Shown here piece after piece: positions 15,562 through 23,485 of a stretch of 24,868 bases of DNA; position 1 is the first letter of the stretch; every line of letters starts with the position of its first letter. The notes under the pieces are model-generated. The model did not search any database and was not told the DNA's origin. It saw only the letters and a program-made list of their open reading frames with translations. Source of the DNA: CAYLNH01 sp964384625 (GTDB lineage Bacteria; Verrucomicrobiota; Lentisphaeria; JABSQK01); assembly GCA_964384625.1 (NCBI GenBank), contig CAYLNH010000091.1, positions 1 through 24,868 of the forward strand. Reading direction: 5' to 3'. The translations under genes and the position numbers were made by a program.

Positions 15562-15833
15562 AGGCTCGATTCTGCAAGCTGTTACCGGAAGCCGGCCTTG
15601 CCGTTGCTGCGCTTCTCACTCATTTCCTGCTGCGCCACTACCTGCTGCAAGCCAATGTCGTCGCCAAGCTGCTGGCCGCCGGACCGCAGGTTGACCGGCG
15701 CCAATTGATCTTGGCGCTGTTCTTTGTATTGCTGCGTTTTTCTGTCATCGGCATTCTCCCCGGCTACATCATCACCCGGGCGCTTTTCTATCTCCGGGCG
15801 CCGGCCGGGCAGCTATCTTCGACGGACAGGTGA
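15558..15833 (+). CDS. Small two-helix membrane protein of unknown function
   Basis: A 91-aa protein. A hydrophobic segment about residues 13-31 (AGLAVAALLTHFLLRHYLL) and a second about 50-73 (LILALFFVLLRFSVIGILPGYI) would span the membrane, separated by a short charged loop with PQVDRR. Its ATG overlaps the upstream TGA (ATGA), which indicates translational coupling and probable physical association with the 761-aa membrane protein. I recognise no family. It may be an accessory subunit. Confidence 0.65.
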   Translation: MKARFCKLLPEAGLAVAALLTHFLLRHYLLQANVVAKLLAAGPQVDRRQLILALFFVLLRFSVIGILPGYIITRALFYLRAPAGQLSSTDR

Positions 15834-15922
15834 TGGTGCAAGACTGCTGTTTTCGGCCTATATTCCCTGGAACCGGAGGGGTGCGGGAATCGTCAAACTA
15901 TTGCCCCAAAGAGGAGCCTGTC

Positions 15923-17986
15923 GTGCGCCGTCGTCTCTATTATGCCGGAATCACCTTTGCAGCCATCGCCGTCGTGGCGGTTATCAGCTGGCGGCGCGCC
16001 TCCCGGACGGTGGAATACCAGGTCTATTTCGGTGCGGAAAAGGCCCGGCTCGACATTTGCCGGAGCATCCCGAAAATCAGCGCCAGGCGGCAGGCGCGGC
16101 TCTTGCGCCGGCTGTTGGGCGATCCGTCCGCGGAGGTCCGCGGCAGCGCAATCACGGCCGCCGCCCGAAGCCGGGTCTTCCTGGAGATGGCCCCGATGTT
16201 GGAACAACTCCTGGCCGACAGCGGCCAACCCGCGTTCATCCGCCAGAAGGCCGGGCTGGCGCTCTGGGACAATCCGGCCACGACTCCTGCCGTCCGCGCC
16301 TTTCTTCAGACCAACGGCACCAGGCCGGAAACCGTCGCGGCCATGCCGCGGCTGCTGGCCTTGTATCTCGTTGACGGCGCCCGCGACGACGCGGCCGCAA
16401 TGACCGCTCTCCTCGGGCGGGCGTTGTCGTCGAACGACCCGCTGCAGGACGAGCTTCGGAATCTTCTGCGGCGCCGGGCCGGACTGCCCGCCGCCTGCCG
16501 AACACGGCTGGTCGACGAACTCGCCGGTCTGGATGCCGCCGGCGATTATCAGGCGCGCCGCTTTGTGCTGCAATGCCTGCAGCAGATCGACGGCGCCATG
16601 CGTGGGGTTTCGGCGGATGACTGGCAAACGAAGCAAACGGCGGCCGGGACCGCCGTGCCCGGCCATGTGATCGAAGCCGAATGGGCCGTGGATATCGAAC
16701 CCAATTACCAGATTGACGAATTCCAGGGGCAGCGCTGTCTGGCCCTCGGCGAAGGCGCCGGGGGTATTATGCACTGGCTCAAAGCCGAGGACGGCACGGT
16801 GGACGTGGGCGCCGCCAGGCTGTCGTGCCACATCCGCGATGCCGGCACGTATCAGGTCTGGGCCCGCGTCTACCTCGATGACAAATGCGGCAACTCCTTT
16901 GGCTTCTACCTGGACGACACCAAGTTCGTCGGCTTCTCGGATGCGAAAGATGTTCTCGACCGCTGGCACTGGCTGCGGTTGCGCCCGGAAGGCGCCGAGA
17001 CGCCGACGGTCGAGCTGAGCCAGGGCTTCCACGCCATCGACATCGACGCCTGGGAAGACTCTGTGTTCATCGACCGTTTTGCAGTACTCAAGCCGGGCAG
17101 CGATCCGGCTGCGCTCAAGGAAAACGCCGCCCGAATCCGTTGGGATCCCAGGCTGCTGTCCAGCCTGAGTTTTACGTTGGAACACCAGAGTCAGGTACGC
17201 GGAAGCCGACAGAAAGTGACGGTCTGGGTTCGCCGCAGTTCGCCGCAGTGGCAGGCGGGCGAGGTAACGCTCAAGGCGCCGGCGCCGTTCCGGGTGACAA
17301 GCCCGAATCCGACGCACCTGCGCTTCAGTCCCGGCTCACCATTGGCCAGGACCTCCTTCGAAGTCGAACTGCCGGCCGAGGCAACCGCCGGCGAGGTGCT
17401 GCTGCAGGCGGTCTACACCGAAGGCGAACGGACCGTCGAAGGCCAAATCGTCCTGGGCGCCATGTTCGACTGGCAAACCACCGGGCCGCTGGACCCGTAT
17501 GCGGAGCCCTGTCTGACGCTGCTCAACCGGACCAGTGTCGACGCCAAAGACCTCCTTACGGGCTGGGAACCCTACCCGGCAACGGGCATTGACCGCTATC
17601 GCCGGCTGGTCCCCGAACAGGCCTGGGGGCCGATTCAGGACAAGTATCTGTACTTCTGCACCGACATCGAAGTCACCGAGGCCGGCGACTACCTGGCGCT
17701 GCTGACCTCAGACGACAACGCCTGTGTGTGGGTCGACGGCGCCCGGCTGATTGAACAGCCGAAGAACGGCCCGGCGGAGGGCCGGATGGTTACTGCGGAG
17801 GTCCGCCTCGAGCCGGGCCGGCACCGGCTGTTTGCCCGCCTGTACCAGCGGGACTTCAAAGACCCGGACGGCGCAAACGCCGGCCGCCACAGCTTCAACA
17901 ACTGCGCGTTCAAGCTGCTCCTGCGCCAATCCCGGCATGTTCCTGCCGCCTCGATCCGCGGGCTGCCGTGGAAACGGCGGCGCTGA
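15923..17986 (+). CDS. Membrane-anchored HEAT-like / carbohydrate-binding-like / PA14-like protein
   Basis: A 687-aa protein with an N-terminal signal anchor (MRRRLYYAGITFAAIAVVAVISW). Residues of about 46-226 are helical, Leu/Arg-rich and repeat-like (RRLLGDPSAEVRGSAITAAAR), as in HEAT-type repeats. About residues 290-386 form a beta-rich module with YQVWARVYLDDKCGNSFGFY and FHAIDIDAWEDSVFIDRF, which resembles carbohydrate-binding beta-sandwich modules. From about residue 570 comes a PA14-type module: KYLYFCTDIEVTEAGDYLAL, SDDNACVWVDG, and LEPGRHRLFARLYQR. GTG 15923 is chosen over the upstream GTG 15830 because GAGGAG sits 6 nt before it and the signal anchor starts there. It is 89 nt after the small membrane protein, so it is likely part of the same operon. 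It probably binds envelope glycans outside the cytoplasmic membrane. Confidence 0.78.
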   Translation: MRRRLYYAGITFAAIAVVAVISWRRASRTVEYQVYFGAEKARLDICRSIPKISARRQARLLRRLLGDPSAEVRGSAITAAARSRVFLEMAPMLEQLLADSGQPAFIRQKAGLALWDNPATTPAVRAFLQTNGTRPETVAAMPRLLALYLVDGARDDAAAMTALLGRALSSNDPLQDELRNLLRRRAGLPAACRTRLVDELAGLDAAGDYQARRFVLQCLQQIDGAMRGVSADDWQTKQTAAGTAVPGHVIEAEWAVDIEPNYQIDEFQGQRCLALGEGAGGIMHWLKAEDGTVDVGAARLSCHIRDAGTYQVWARVYLDDKCGNSFGFYLDDTKFVGFSDAKDVLDRWHWLRLRPEGAETPTVELSQGFHAIDIDAWEDSVFIDRFAVLKPGSDPAALKENAARIRWDPRLLSSLSFTLEHQSQVRGSRQKVTVWVRRSSPQWQAGEVTLKAPAPFRVTSPNPTHLRFSPGSPLARTSFEVELPAEATAGEVLLQAVYTEGERTVEGQIVLGAMFDWQTTGPLDPYAEPCLTLLNRTSVDAKDLLTGWEPYPATGIDRYRRLVPEQAWGPIQDKYLYFCTDIEVTEAGDYLALLTSDDNACVWVDGARLIEQPKNGPAEGRMVTAEVRLEPGRHRLFARLYQRDFKDPDGANAGRHSFNNCAFKLLLRQSRHVPAASIRGLPWKRRR

Positions 17987-17999
17987 TCCCCTCGACATA

Positions 18000-18031
18000 T
18001 TGATTTCCGGCCCGGGTAAATGTATTATAAT
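18000..18031 (+). promoter_or_regulatory. Sigma70-like promoter of the clpA-type gene
   Basis: A perfect TATAAT lies at 18026-18031, inside TGTATTATAATAG. TTGATT at 18000-18005 is the best -35 by sequence but with a long 20-nt spacer; TTTCCG (18004-18009) gives 16 nt. Transcription would start about 30 nt before the ATG. The surrounding 83-nt gap is AT-richer than the flanking genes. Confidence 0.55.
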
Positions 18032-18069
18032 AGACGTCCATCACCCGGCGAACAGGAGCACTTTGAGGC

Positions 18070-20433
18070 ATGAGCGAACGACCGATTCTAAGCGCTGAAC
18101 TACGGGTTTCATTCGGACTGGCCGTCGAGACGGCGCGCCGGTACCGGCATGAATACCTGACGCTTGAGCACTTGCTCTATGCCCTGCTGCAGGATACAGA
18201 CTGCCAGGCTGCGATCGGGGAATGCGGCGGCGACCCGGCCGAGATTGAGACCTTGCTGACCACGTACTTCGCCGAGGGCGTCGAACAGATCCACGATACC
18301 GAAGATTACCTCCCGGAAGAGACTCTGGCGTTTCAGCGGGTAATCCATCGGGCGACGCAACACGTCATTTCCTGCGGCAAGTTCGTGCTGGAAGGCGTAG
18401 ACGTTTTGATCGCCATCTTCGAAGAGCCGGATTCCAACGCCGTGTTCTTCATGGAAAACCAGGGCTTGAGCCGGTTTGATCTGGTCCAGCGCGTGTCGCA
18501 CCGCTCCGAAGACGACGAACTGGGCCTCGATTTCCCGGACTGGGAAGACGACGATGAAGACTGGCCGCCGGAACTGGATGAAGACGGCAACCCCGTCCAA
18601 GGCACGGGCGACGAGATGGATTTTATCGGCGATCAGGATATGGCGGAACGCCGGCAGCGCCGCCGCGACCGGCGGGCCGCCCAGGCGCTGGAGAAGTTTA
18701 CCGTCAAACTCACGGCGCTCGCGGCGGAGGGCAAGATCGACCGCATCGTCGGCCGTCGGCTCGAGCTCAAACGCATTATGCGGACCCTGTGCCGCCGGCG
18801 CAAACACAATCCTCTGCTGGTCGGCGAACCGGGGGTCGGCAAGACGGCAATCGTCGAGGGCCTGGCCAATCTGATCGTCGACGGTCTGGTGCCGAAGACG
18901 CTGGTTGACGCGGAGATCTACGTCCTCGACATGGGCGCTTTGCTGGCGGGCACGCGGTACCGCGGCGACTTCGAGGAACGGCTCAAGGCGGTCATCGAGG
19001 CGCTCAGCGACCATCCGAACTGCATTCTGTTCATCGACGAGTTCCACACGGTCGTCGGCGCCGGCGCCACCACCGGCGGCACCATGGACGCCTCGAACAT
19101 TCTCAAGCCGGTGCTGGCCGGCGGCAATTTCCGCTGCGTGGGGGCGACCACCTATCTCGAATACAAGAACCAGATCCTGCGCGACCGCGCCTTGTCGCGG
19201 CGTTTCCAGAAGATCGACGTGCCTGAACCGACCATTGGCGAGACGATTGAGATCCTCAAGGGCATCAAAGGCTACTACGAGGAACACTACAACGTTACCT
19301 ATACCGTTCCGGGGCTCGAAGCGGCGGCGCGCCTGTCCTCCCGATACATGAATGAACGGTTCCTGCCGGACAAAGCCATCGATGTCATCGACGAAGCCGG
19401 CGCCGCGCGGGCGCTGCTGCCGAAGAGTCGCCGGAACAAGACGATCTCCCCGCGCAACATCGAGGTCGTCGTCGCTGAAATGGCCAATATCCCGTCCACC
19501 AAGATCAGTACGGACGACAAGGAGAAGCTGCGCGATCTTGAGGATAACCTGCAGCAAGTGATCTACGGCCAGGACGAAGCAATTCACAAGGTGGCGAAGG
19601 CGATCAAGCTGTCGCGCGCCGGAGTGAACGACCCCGACAAACCGATCGGCTCCTTCCTGTTCACCGGCCCCACCGGCGTCGGCAAGACCGAACTGAGCCG
19701 GCAGCTCGGGATTGCCCTCGGCATCGACTTCGTCCGCTTCGACATGAGCGAATACACGGAGGAGTACACCGTGTCCCGACTGATCGGGTCATCCCCCGGC
19801 TACGTCGGTTTCGAACAGGGCGGTCAATTGACCGAAGCCATTATCCGGCAGCCACATTGCGTGCTGCTGCTCGATGAAATCGAAAAGGCCCACCCAAAGG
19901 TCTTCAATATCCTCCTGCAGATCATGGATTACGGCACGTTGACCGACAACCAGGGGCGAAAGGCCGATTTTCGCAACGTCATCCTGATCATGACCTCAAA
20001 TGCCGGCGCCCGCGAGCTGTCCAAGGAACATATCGGCTTCAGCAAGGACGAACTGCCGGGCGAGAACCGTGCCGCCGTTGAACGTACCTTCACCCCGGAA
20101 TTCCGCAACCGGCTCAGCGCCGTGGTCCACTTCCATGGTCTCGGCAAGGACCTGATCAAACGGATCGTCGGCAAATTCGTCAAGGAACTGGATGAACGCC
20201 TGGCCAAACGCCGCGTCAAAGTTGATGTCGACGACAAGGCCCGCGGCTGGCTGGCCGACAAAGGCTACGACCCGAAATACGGCGCCCGCCCGATCGCCAA
20301 GTTGATCCACAAGGAAATCTACGAAAAGCTGGTGGACGACATCCTCTTCGGCGATCTCGCCGGCGGCGGCTCCGTCAAGGTCACTGTCAAAAAGAACGAA
20401 TTGGATCTCAAGGTCCGCTCGAAGAAGAGTTGA
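18070..20433 (+). CDS. clpA: ClpA-type AAA+ unfoldase
   Basis: A 787-aa Hsp100 ATPase that unfolds substrates and feeds them to ClpP. The N-domain (about 1-140) is followed by an acidic linker (146-190, 21 of 45 residues Asp/Glu). AAA domain 1 has Walker A G252-EPGVGKT and Walker B ILFIDE ending at 324. AAA domain 2 has G533-PTGVGKT and LLLDE ending at 603, with DYGTLTDNQGRKADFRN. There is no ClpB-type middle domain. The ClpP-docking loop I655-G-F657 is present. Length and motifs match ClpA rather than ClpC or ClpB. There is no clpS upstream, although the two are adjacent in many bacteria. The acidic linker is longer and more negative than I expect. The gene has its own promoter and is convergent with the CBS gene, only 10 bases apart. 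Confidence 0.93.
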   Translation: MSERPILSAELRVSFGLAVETARRYRHEYLTLEHLLYALLQDTDCQAAIGECGGDPAEIETLLTTYFAEGVEQIHDTEDYLPEETLAFQRVIHRATQHVISCGKFVLEGVDVLIAIFEEPDSNAVFFMENQGLSRFDLVQRVSHRSEDDELGLDFPDWEDDDEDWPPELDEDGNPVQGTGDEMDFIGDQDMAERRQRRRDRRAAQALEKFTVKLTALAAEGKIDRIVGRRLELKRIMRTLCRRRKHNPLLVGEPGVGKTAIVEGLANLIVDGLVPKTLVDAEIYVLDMGALLAGTRYRGDFEERLKAVIEALSDHPNCILFIDEFHTVVGAGATTGGTMDASNILKPVLAGGNFRCVGATTYLEYKNQILRDRALSRRFQKIDVPEPTIGETIEILKGIKGYYEEHYNVTYTVPGLEAAARLSSRYMNERFLPDKAIDVIDEAGAARALLPKSRRNKTISPRNIEVVVAEMANIPSTKISTDDKEKLRDLEDNLQQVIYGQDEAIHKVAKAIKLSRAGVNDPDKPIGSFLFTGPTGVGKTELSRQLGIALGIDFVRFDMSEYTEEYTVSRLIGSSPGYVGFEQGGQLTEAIIRQPHCVLLLDEIEKAHPKVFNILLQIMDYGTLTDNQGRKADFRNVILIMTSNAGARELSKEHIGFSKDELPGENRAAVERTFTPEFRNRLSAVVHFHGLGKDLIKRIVGKFVKELDERLAKRRVKVDVDDKARGWLADKGYDPKYGARPIAKLIHKEIYEKLVDDILFGDLAGGGSVKVTVKKNELDLKVRSKKS

Positions 20434-20443
20434 TCGCCGAATC

Positions 20444-20926
20444 CTACTCTTCCCCCTCCCCTTTGAAACTGCCCCCCAGAAGGCCGGCCATCAGTCTGAC
20501 TTCGGAATCTTCGCCGATGTCATCCGCGTGGATCAGGTCGCGAATGGAAAGCATGCCGACAACCCGGGCTTCCCCATCTTCATCAGCGACAACCGGGATA
20601 TGCCGGATATGCCGTTCTTTCATCACGTTGACGACGTATTCCGCTTCGTCGGTGAGCTTGGCCACAACCATGTCGGCAGCCATCACTTCCGAAACCGGTT
20701 TATCATCGAGCAGCACATTGGCGGCTGCCGCCCGCAGGATATCCCGCTCAGAGACGATTCCGATATACTTGCCTAACTGGTCTTCGTCCTCCACCAGCAG
20801 CGCCCCGACCCCCTTGTCGCAGAGCTTCTCTGCTGCGGCCTGCAGGGAGTGCGAGGACAGGATGGAAAACAGCAGCGGCTCATGGTGCTTGACTTTCCGG
20901 GCCAGAATTCGTCGCATGGTTGTCAT
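20444..20926 (-). CDS. Twin CBS-domain protein
   Basis: A 160-aa cytosolic protein made of two CBS domains. The first contains SLQAAAEKLCDKGVGALLVEDED and IGIVSERDILRA. The second contains TDEAEYVVNVMKERHIRHIP and VVGMLSIRDLIHA. CBS pairs bind adenine nucleotides (AMP, ATP, c-di-AMP) and act as energy or ligand sensors; as a stand-alone pair its partner is unknown. The open frame continues upstream to 21025, but ATG 20926 begins the fold (MTTMRRILARKV) and has a purine-rich GGAAAGGGAAGAG stretch before it. The upstream part is mostly a repeated Gly/Asp-rich translation of a tandem duplication. The C-terminus ends in an acidic GEGEE tail. Confidence 0.88.
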   Translation of the reverse strand: MTTMRRILARKVKHHEPLLFSILSSHSLQAAAEKLCDKGVGALLVEDEDQLGKYIGIVSERDILRAAAANVLLDDKPVSEVMAADMVVAKLTDEAEYVVNVMKERHIRHIPVVADEDGEARVVGMLSIRDLIHADDIGEDSEVRLMAGLLGGSFKGEGEE

Positions 20927-20947
20927 GACTCTTCCCTTTCCAAAACC

Positions 20948-20980
20948 AGCCACCATCATCCCCCAGCCACCATCATCCCC
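20948..20980. repeat. 17-bp tandem duplication upstream of the CBS gene
   Basis: AGCCACCATCATCCCC occurs at 20948-20963 and again at 20965-20980, separated by a single C. It lies just upstream of the CBS gene start and would fall in its leader or promoter. Two copies only. Confidence 0.8.
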
Positions 20981-21064
20981 GCGTGATGCGTGCGGTACCA
21001 TAACCGCGAATCCAAGGGTCGTCAAGCTTGCCGCCTTCGACTTCGCTCAGGGACTTGTCAATGA

Positions 21065-23215
21065 CTAATGCCCGCTCTTCCGTCGGACCTTGTCGACGCC
21101 CCAACGCAGCATGTCGAACGGTTCTTTCACCCGCAGCAGCAAGGCGGCCAGGAGAAAGACCAGACCGCCGACCAGGCCGCCGATTGCCAGATGGATCAGC
21201 GTCCAGCGCCGCTTGATCGGGGGCATCGGTTCGTTCCGCAGGGTGATGCTGTCGCCGAGACTGCGGCGGAGTTGCAGGTCTGCCTGGCCGGCTGCCGTGA
21301 ACCGCACAACAAGTGATCCCGCCTTGGCTGTCAGGTCACCGTCCTCTGCCTTCACCCCGTCACTCAGGCGGATCACGCCGGCGGCCCGACTGCCCCCGGT
21401 TCTGCCGGCCTCCAGCTTGATCTTCGCCCCCTTCTGGTTCGCTTGCGGCGCGCCGGCGGCAAGCATCCTCGGGAGGTCCCGCAGCAGTTCATGGAGTGAA
21501 CTGCCGAGTTTCTCTTCGTCGCGAACTTCCAGGATTTGCTTGCGGGCGCCTTCCTGCCACTCCAACACCGCGCCGTCTGCCGCCATCCGAACGTCCATCC
21601 GGTGCGTCCGGATATCCAGCAGGTCCGTGGTCAGTTCGACCTCGCCGCGCAAGCTGTAGCGCTGTGCCGCCGCGACATACCGGATTCCGGCCGCCTTCAG
21701 CTTACAGTGTTCATAGCTCCACATCCGGGCCTTGGACGCCTGCAACTGGTCGTCGGCAAGCCGATTCGTCAACTGCACGGAGCCCCACGTTGCCGCTCCT
21801 GCGGCCACGCCGATCAAAGCGAGTTTGCCCAGGAATCCCAAGGTCGGCAGGAAGGGGAAAAGCGGCACGGAGCGGCCCAGGACAACGCTCAACACGATGC
21901 TCTTGATAATCCGGGAGAAGACAAACCCGAGGGCCACCGCCAGCAGCGCGCCCTTCGGGCCGACCTCGAGTTTGATCACGAACAGGAAGCTGATCAACAC
22001 GCTGAGTGACGAACAGGTTATGCCGATGATCGAGACCGAGACCATCTTGCGCTTGGCAAAGTACCCCTGCATCAGCACACATTCGACGGCGGCCGCCGGC
22101 AGCACGAGAACATAGCAGGCAGTTGCAATCCCGGTCCAGACAACCACCTGCAGTCCGGTCTTGCCGCCGAGAAAGACAAAGACCGAAAACCGTTCCGACA
22201 GGGCAGCGAGGACCAGGGCGCCGGGGATGAAGACCGCGGCCAGCAGCCGGCAGGATTTAGTCAGCACCCGGCCAAGCTGCTCCTTATCGTTGCGTTCGGC
22301 CAGGTCGCAGAGGAACGGGAACAACGCGATCTGCAGCGTGAACGGCACCAGCCAGGATACAGTCGAGAACAACTTCCGCCCGAGGTCCGCCGACTGCACA
22401 ACACCGCGATGATCAATGTGCGTCAACACGCGCACGTTGAACACATCCCTGAATTTGGCGAAGATGATCCCCGCCAGCAACGGCAGCATGAGCAGCACCA
22501 TCGCGCGGAAGGCGCGGCTTTTCAGATCGAAACTGACCCGCAGGTACTTCAGTTTCTTCAGCATCCCGGCCAGATGAGTCAGCAGTTTGGCGGCACTGCC
22601 GACCAGCAGGCCGAAGAACAAAGCCCGGTAGCCCAACCCGAGGAAATAGCCGACGATCAGAGAGATGACGACGCAGATCTTCCAGGATGCATCACCGAAT
22701 GCAGCCAGGAAGAACTTCTTGTAACTGTTCAGGATAATATATGTGGTCGACCCGAGTGACAGGAAAATCAGGCACGGCGCCAACCACTGTATGCTTTCGC
22801 GCATCAATGCGTATTTATTCGGATTTGCCGCGCGCGTCCAATCCGTGAACAACCAGATTACCAGGTCCGGGAAGACCATGATGACAATCGTCACGAGAAT
22901 CAGGATCAGCGTCTGCACCGTCAGCAGGGCGCTGGGCAGATTCCAGGCGGTCGGCTCGTCCTTTTCCTCGAGTTCCGAGACAAACACCGGCATCAAACTC
23001 GGGCCGATCACTTCCTCGCCGATCAGGAACAGGCTGTAGACGATGGTGGTAAACGTGACCGCGAAGATCGTCTCGTACTCGTTGGACTCGAGGAAATAGG
23101 TGGCGGTTTTGGCCTGGGCCAACCCGGCGAACTTCAGACAGAGATGCGCCACACCGACCACCAGGCTGGCGCCGATGATCCGTTCGCCGATCGTTTTCTT
23201 ACTGGGCGTTTCCAG
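21065..23215 (-). CDS. MurJ-like lipid II flippase with C-terminal soluble extension and extra TM helix
   Basis: A protein of about 716 aa. The first ~485 residues are an MOP/MurJ-type flippase core: multiple hydrophobic helices, with ESNEYETIFAVTFTTIVYSLFLIGEEVIGPSLMPVFVSEL near the N-terminus matching the MurJ layout. MurJ moves lipid II across the inner membrane for peptidoglycan synthesis, and the divergent mraY (lipid I synthesis) supports this. From about residue 488 an extra domain of about 180 residues (RYSLRGEVELTTDLLDIRTHRMDV, beta-rich) precedes a final helix (about 672-695) and a basic tail; standard MurJ lacks this. The start is unusual. The first ATG/GTG/TTG in frame is GTG 23161, which would cut into helix 1. 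Upstream the frame encodes ETPSKKTIGERIIGASL, a good MurJ N-terminus, starting at CTG 23215 with GGAGG 6 nt before it. Confidence 0.82.
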   Translation of the reverse strand: METPSKKTIGERIIGASLVVGVAHLCLKFAGLAQAKTATYFLESNEYETIFAVTFTTIVYSLFLIGEEVIGPSLMPVFVSELEEKDEPTAWNLPSALLTVQTLILILVTIVIMVFPDLVIWLFTDWTRAANPNKYALMRESIQWLAPCLIFLSLGSTTYIILNSYKKFFLAAFGDASWKICVVISLIVGYFLGLGYRALFFGLLVGSAAKLLTHLAGMLKKLKYLRVSFDLKSRAFRAMVLLMLPLLAGIIFAKFRDVFNVRVLTHIDHRGVVQSADLGRKLFSTVSWLVPFTLQIALFPFLCDLAERNDKEQLGRVLTKSCRLLAAVFIPGALVLAALSERFSVFVFLGGKTGLQVVVWTGIATACYVLVLPAAAVECVLMQGYFAKRKMVSVSIIGITCSSLSVLISFLFVIKLEVGPKGALLAVALGFVFSRIIKSIVLSVVLGRSVPLFPFLPTLGFLGKLALIGVAAGAATWGSVQLTNRLADDQLQASKARMWSYEHCKLKAAGIRYVAAAQRYSLRGEVELTTDLLDIRTHRMDVRMAADGAVLEWQEGARKQILEVRDEEKLGSSLHELLRDLPRMLAAGAPQANQKGAKIKLEAGRTGGSRAAGVIRLSDGVKAEDGDLTAKAGSLVVRFTAAGQADLQLRRSLGDSITLRNEPMPPIKRRWTLIHLAIGGLVGGLVFLLAALLLRVKEPFDMLRWGVDKVRRKSGH

Positions 23216-23283
23216 GGACTGCCTCCGACGCTCGGGACTCGCTGCAATAGACTACACCGCAAACGTTGCCCGGCAACCAATTT

Positions 23284-23297
23284 CTGACGCAACACCG
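23284..23297. repeat. Dispersed CTGACGCAACACCG sequence
   Basis: This 14-base sequence in the murJ-like/mraY intergenic space also occurs at 1871-1884 and 2366-2379 inside the 70-bp array. A shorter relative, CTGACGCAAAG, is found at 23381-23391 and 24613-24623, the latter overlapping the mraY stop codon. It suggests a dispersed repeat module that is carried mostly by noncoding DNA. Confidence 0.6.
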
Positions 23298-23342
23298 CCC
23301 AATCCACTGTCTGTAGGACGCGCCGGCGCTGCTATCGGTTGC

Positions 23343-23358
23343 GTTTTTCCGGAAAAAC
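23343..23358. promoter_or_regulatory. Perfect 16-bp palindrome between the murJ-like gene and mraY
   Basis: GTTTTTCCGGAAAAAC is a perfect palindrome lying in the 270-bp divergent intergenic region, about 128 nt from each start codon. It is the kind of site bound by a homodimeric regulator, but the low complexity of the arms makes chance possible. No clear -10 could be assigned nearby. Confidence 0.4.
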
Positions 23359-23485
23359 TCCGACTTTTTGTTGAAGTTGCCTGACGCAAAGGCGAGAATA
23401 GTCTGAACTGCGTGCGGCGCGGACGCGTGCCGCCGCAGTGGAGGCAAGCTGCGAACGGAGGCGTTTGAGGAGGCGTACCCCACCC

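Noticed and set aside
15893..17317. 474-aa minus-strand open frame
   Set aside because: It is a shadow of the HEAT/PA14 gene. The plus strand has a signal anchor, a good Shine-Dalgarno and recognisable modules.
18109..19587. 492-aa minus-strand open frame
   Set aside because: It is antisense to the clpA AAA domains, whose conserved codons leave the opposite frame open.
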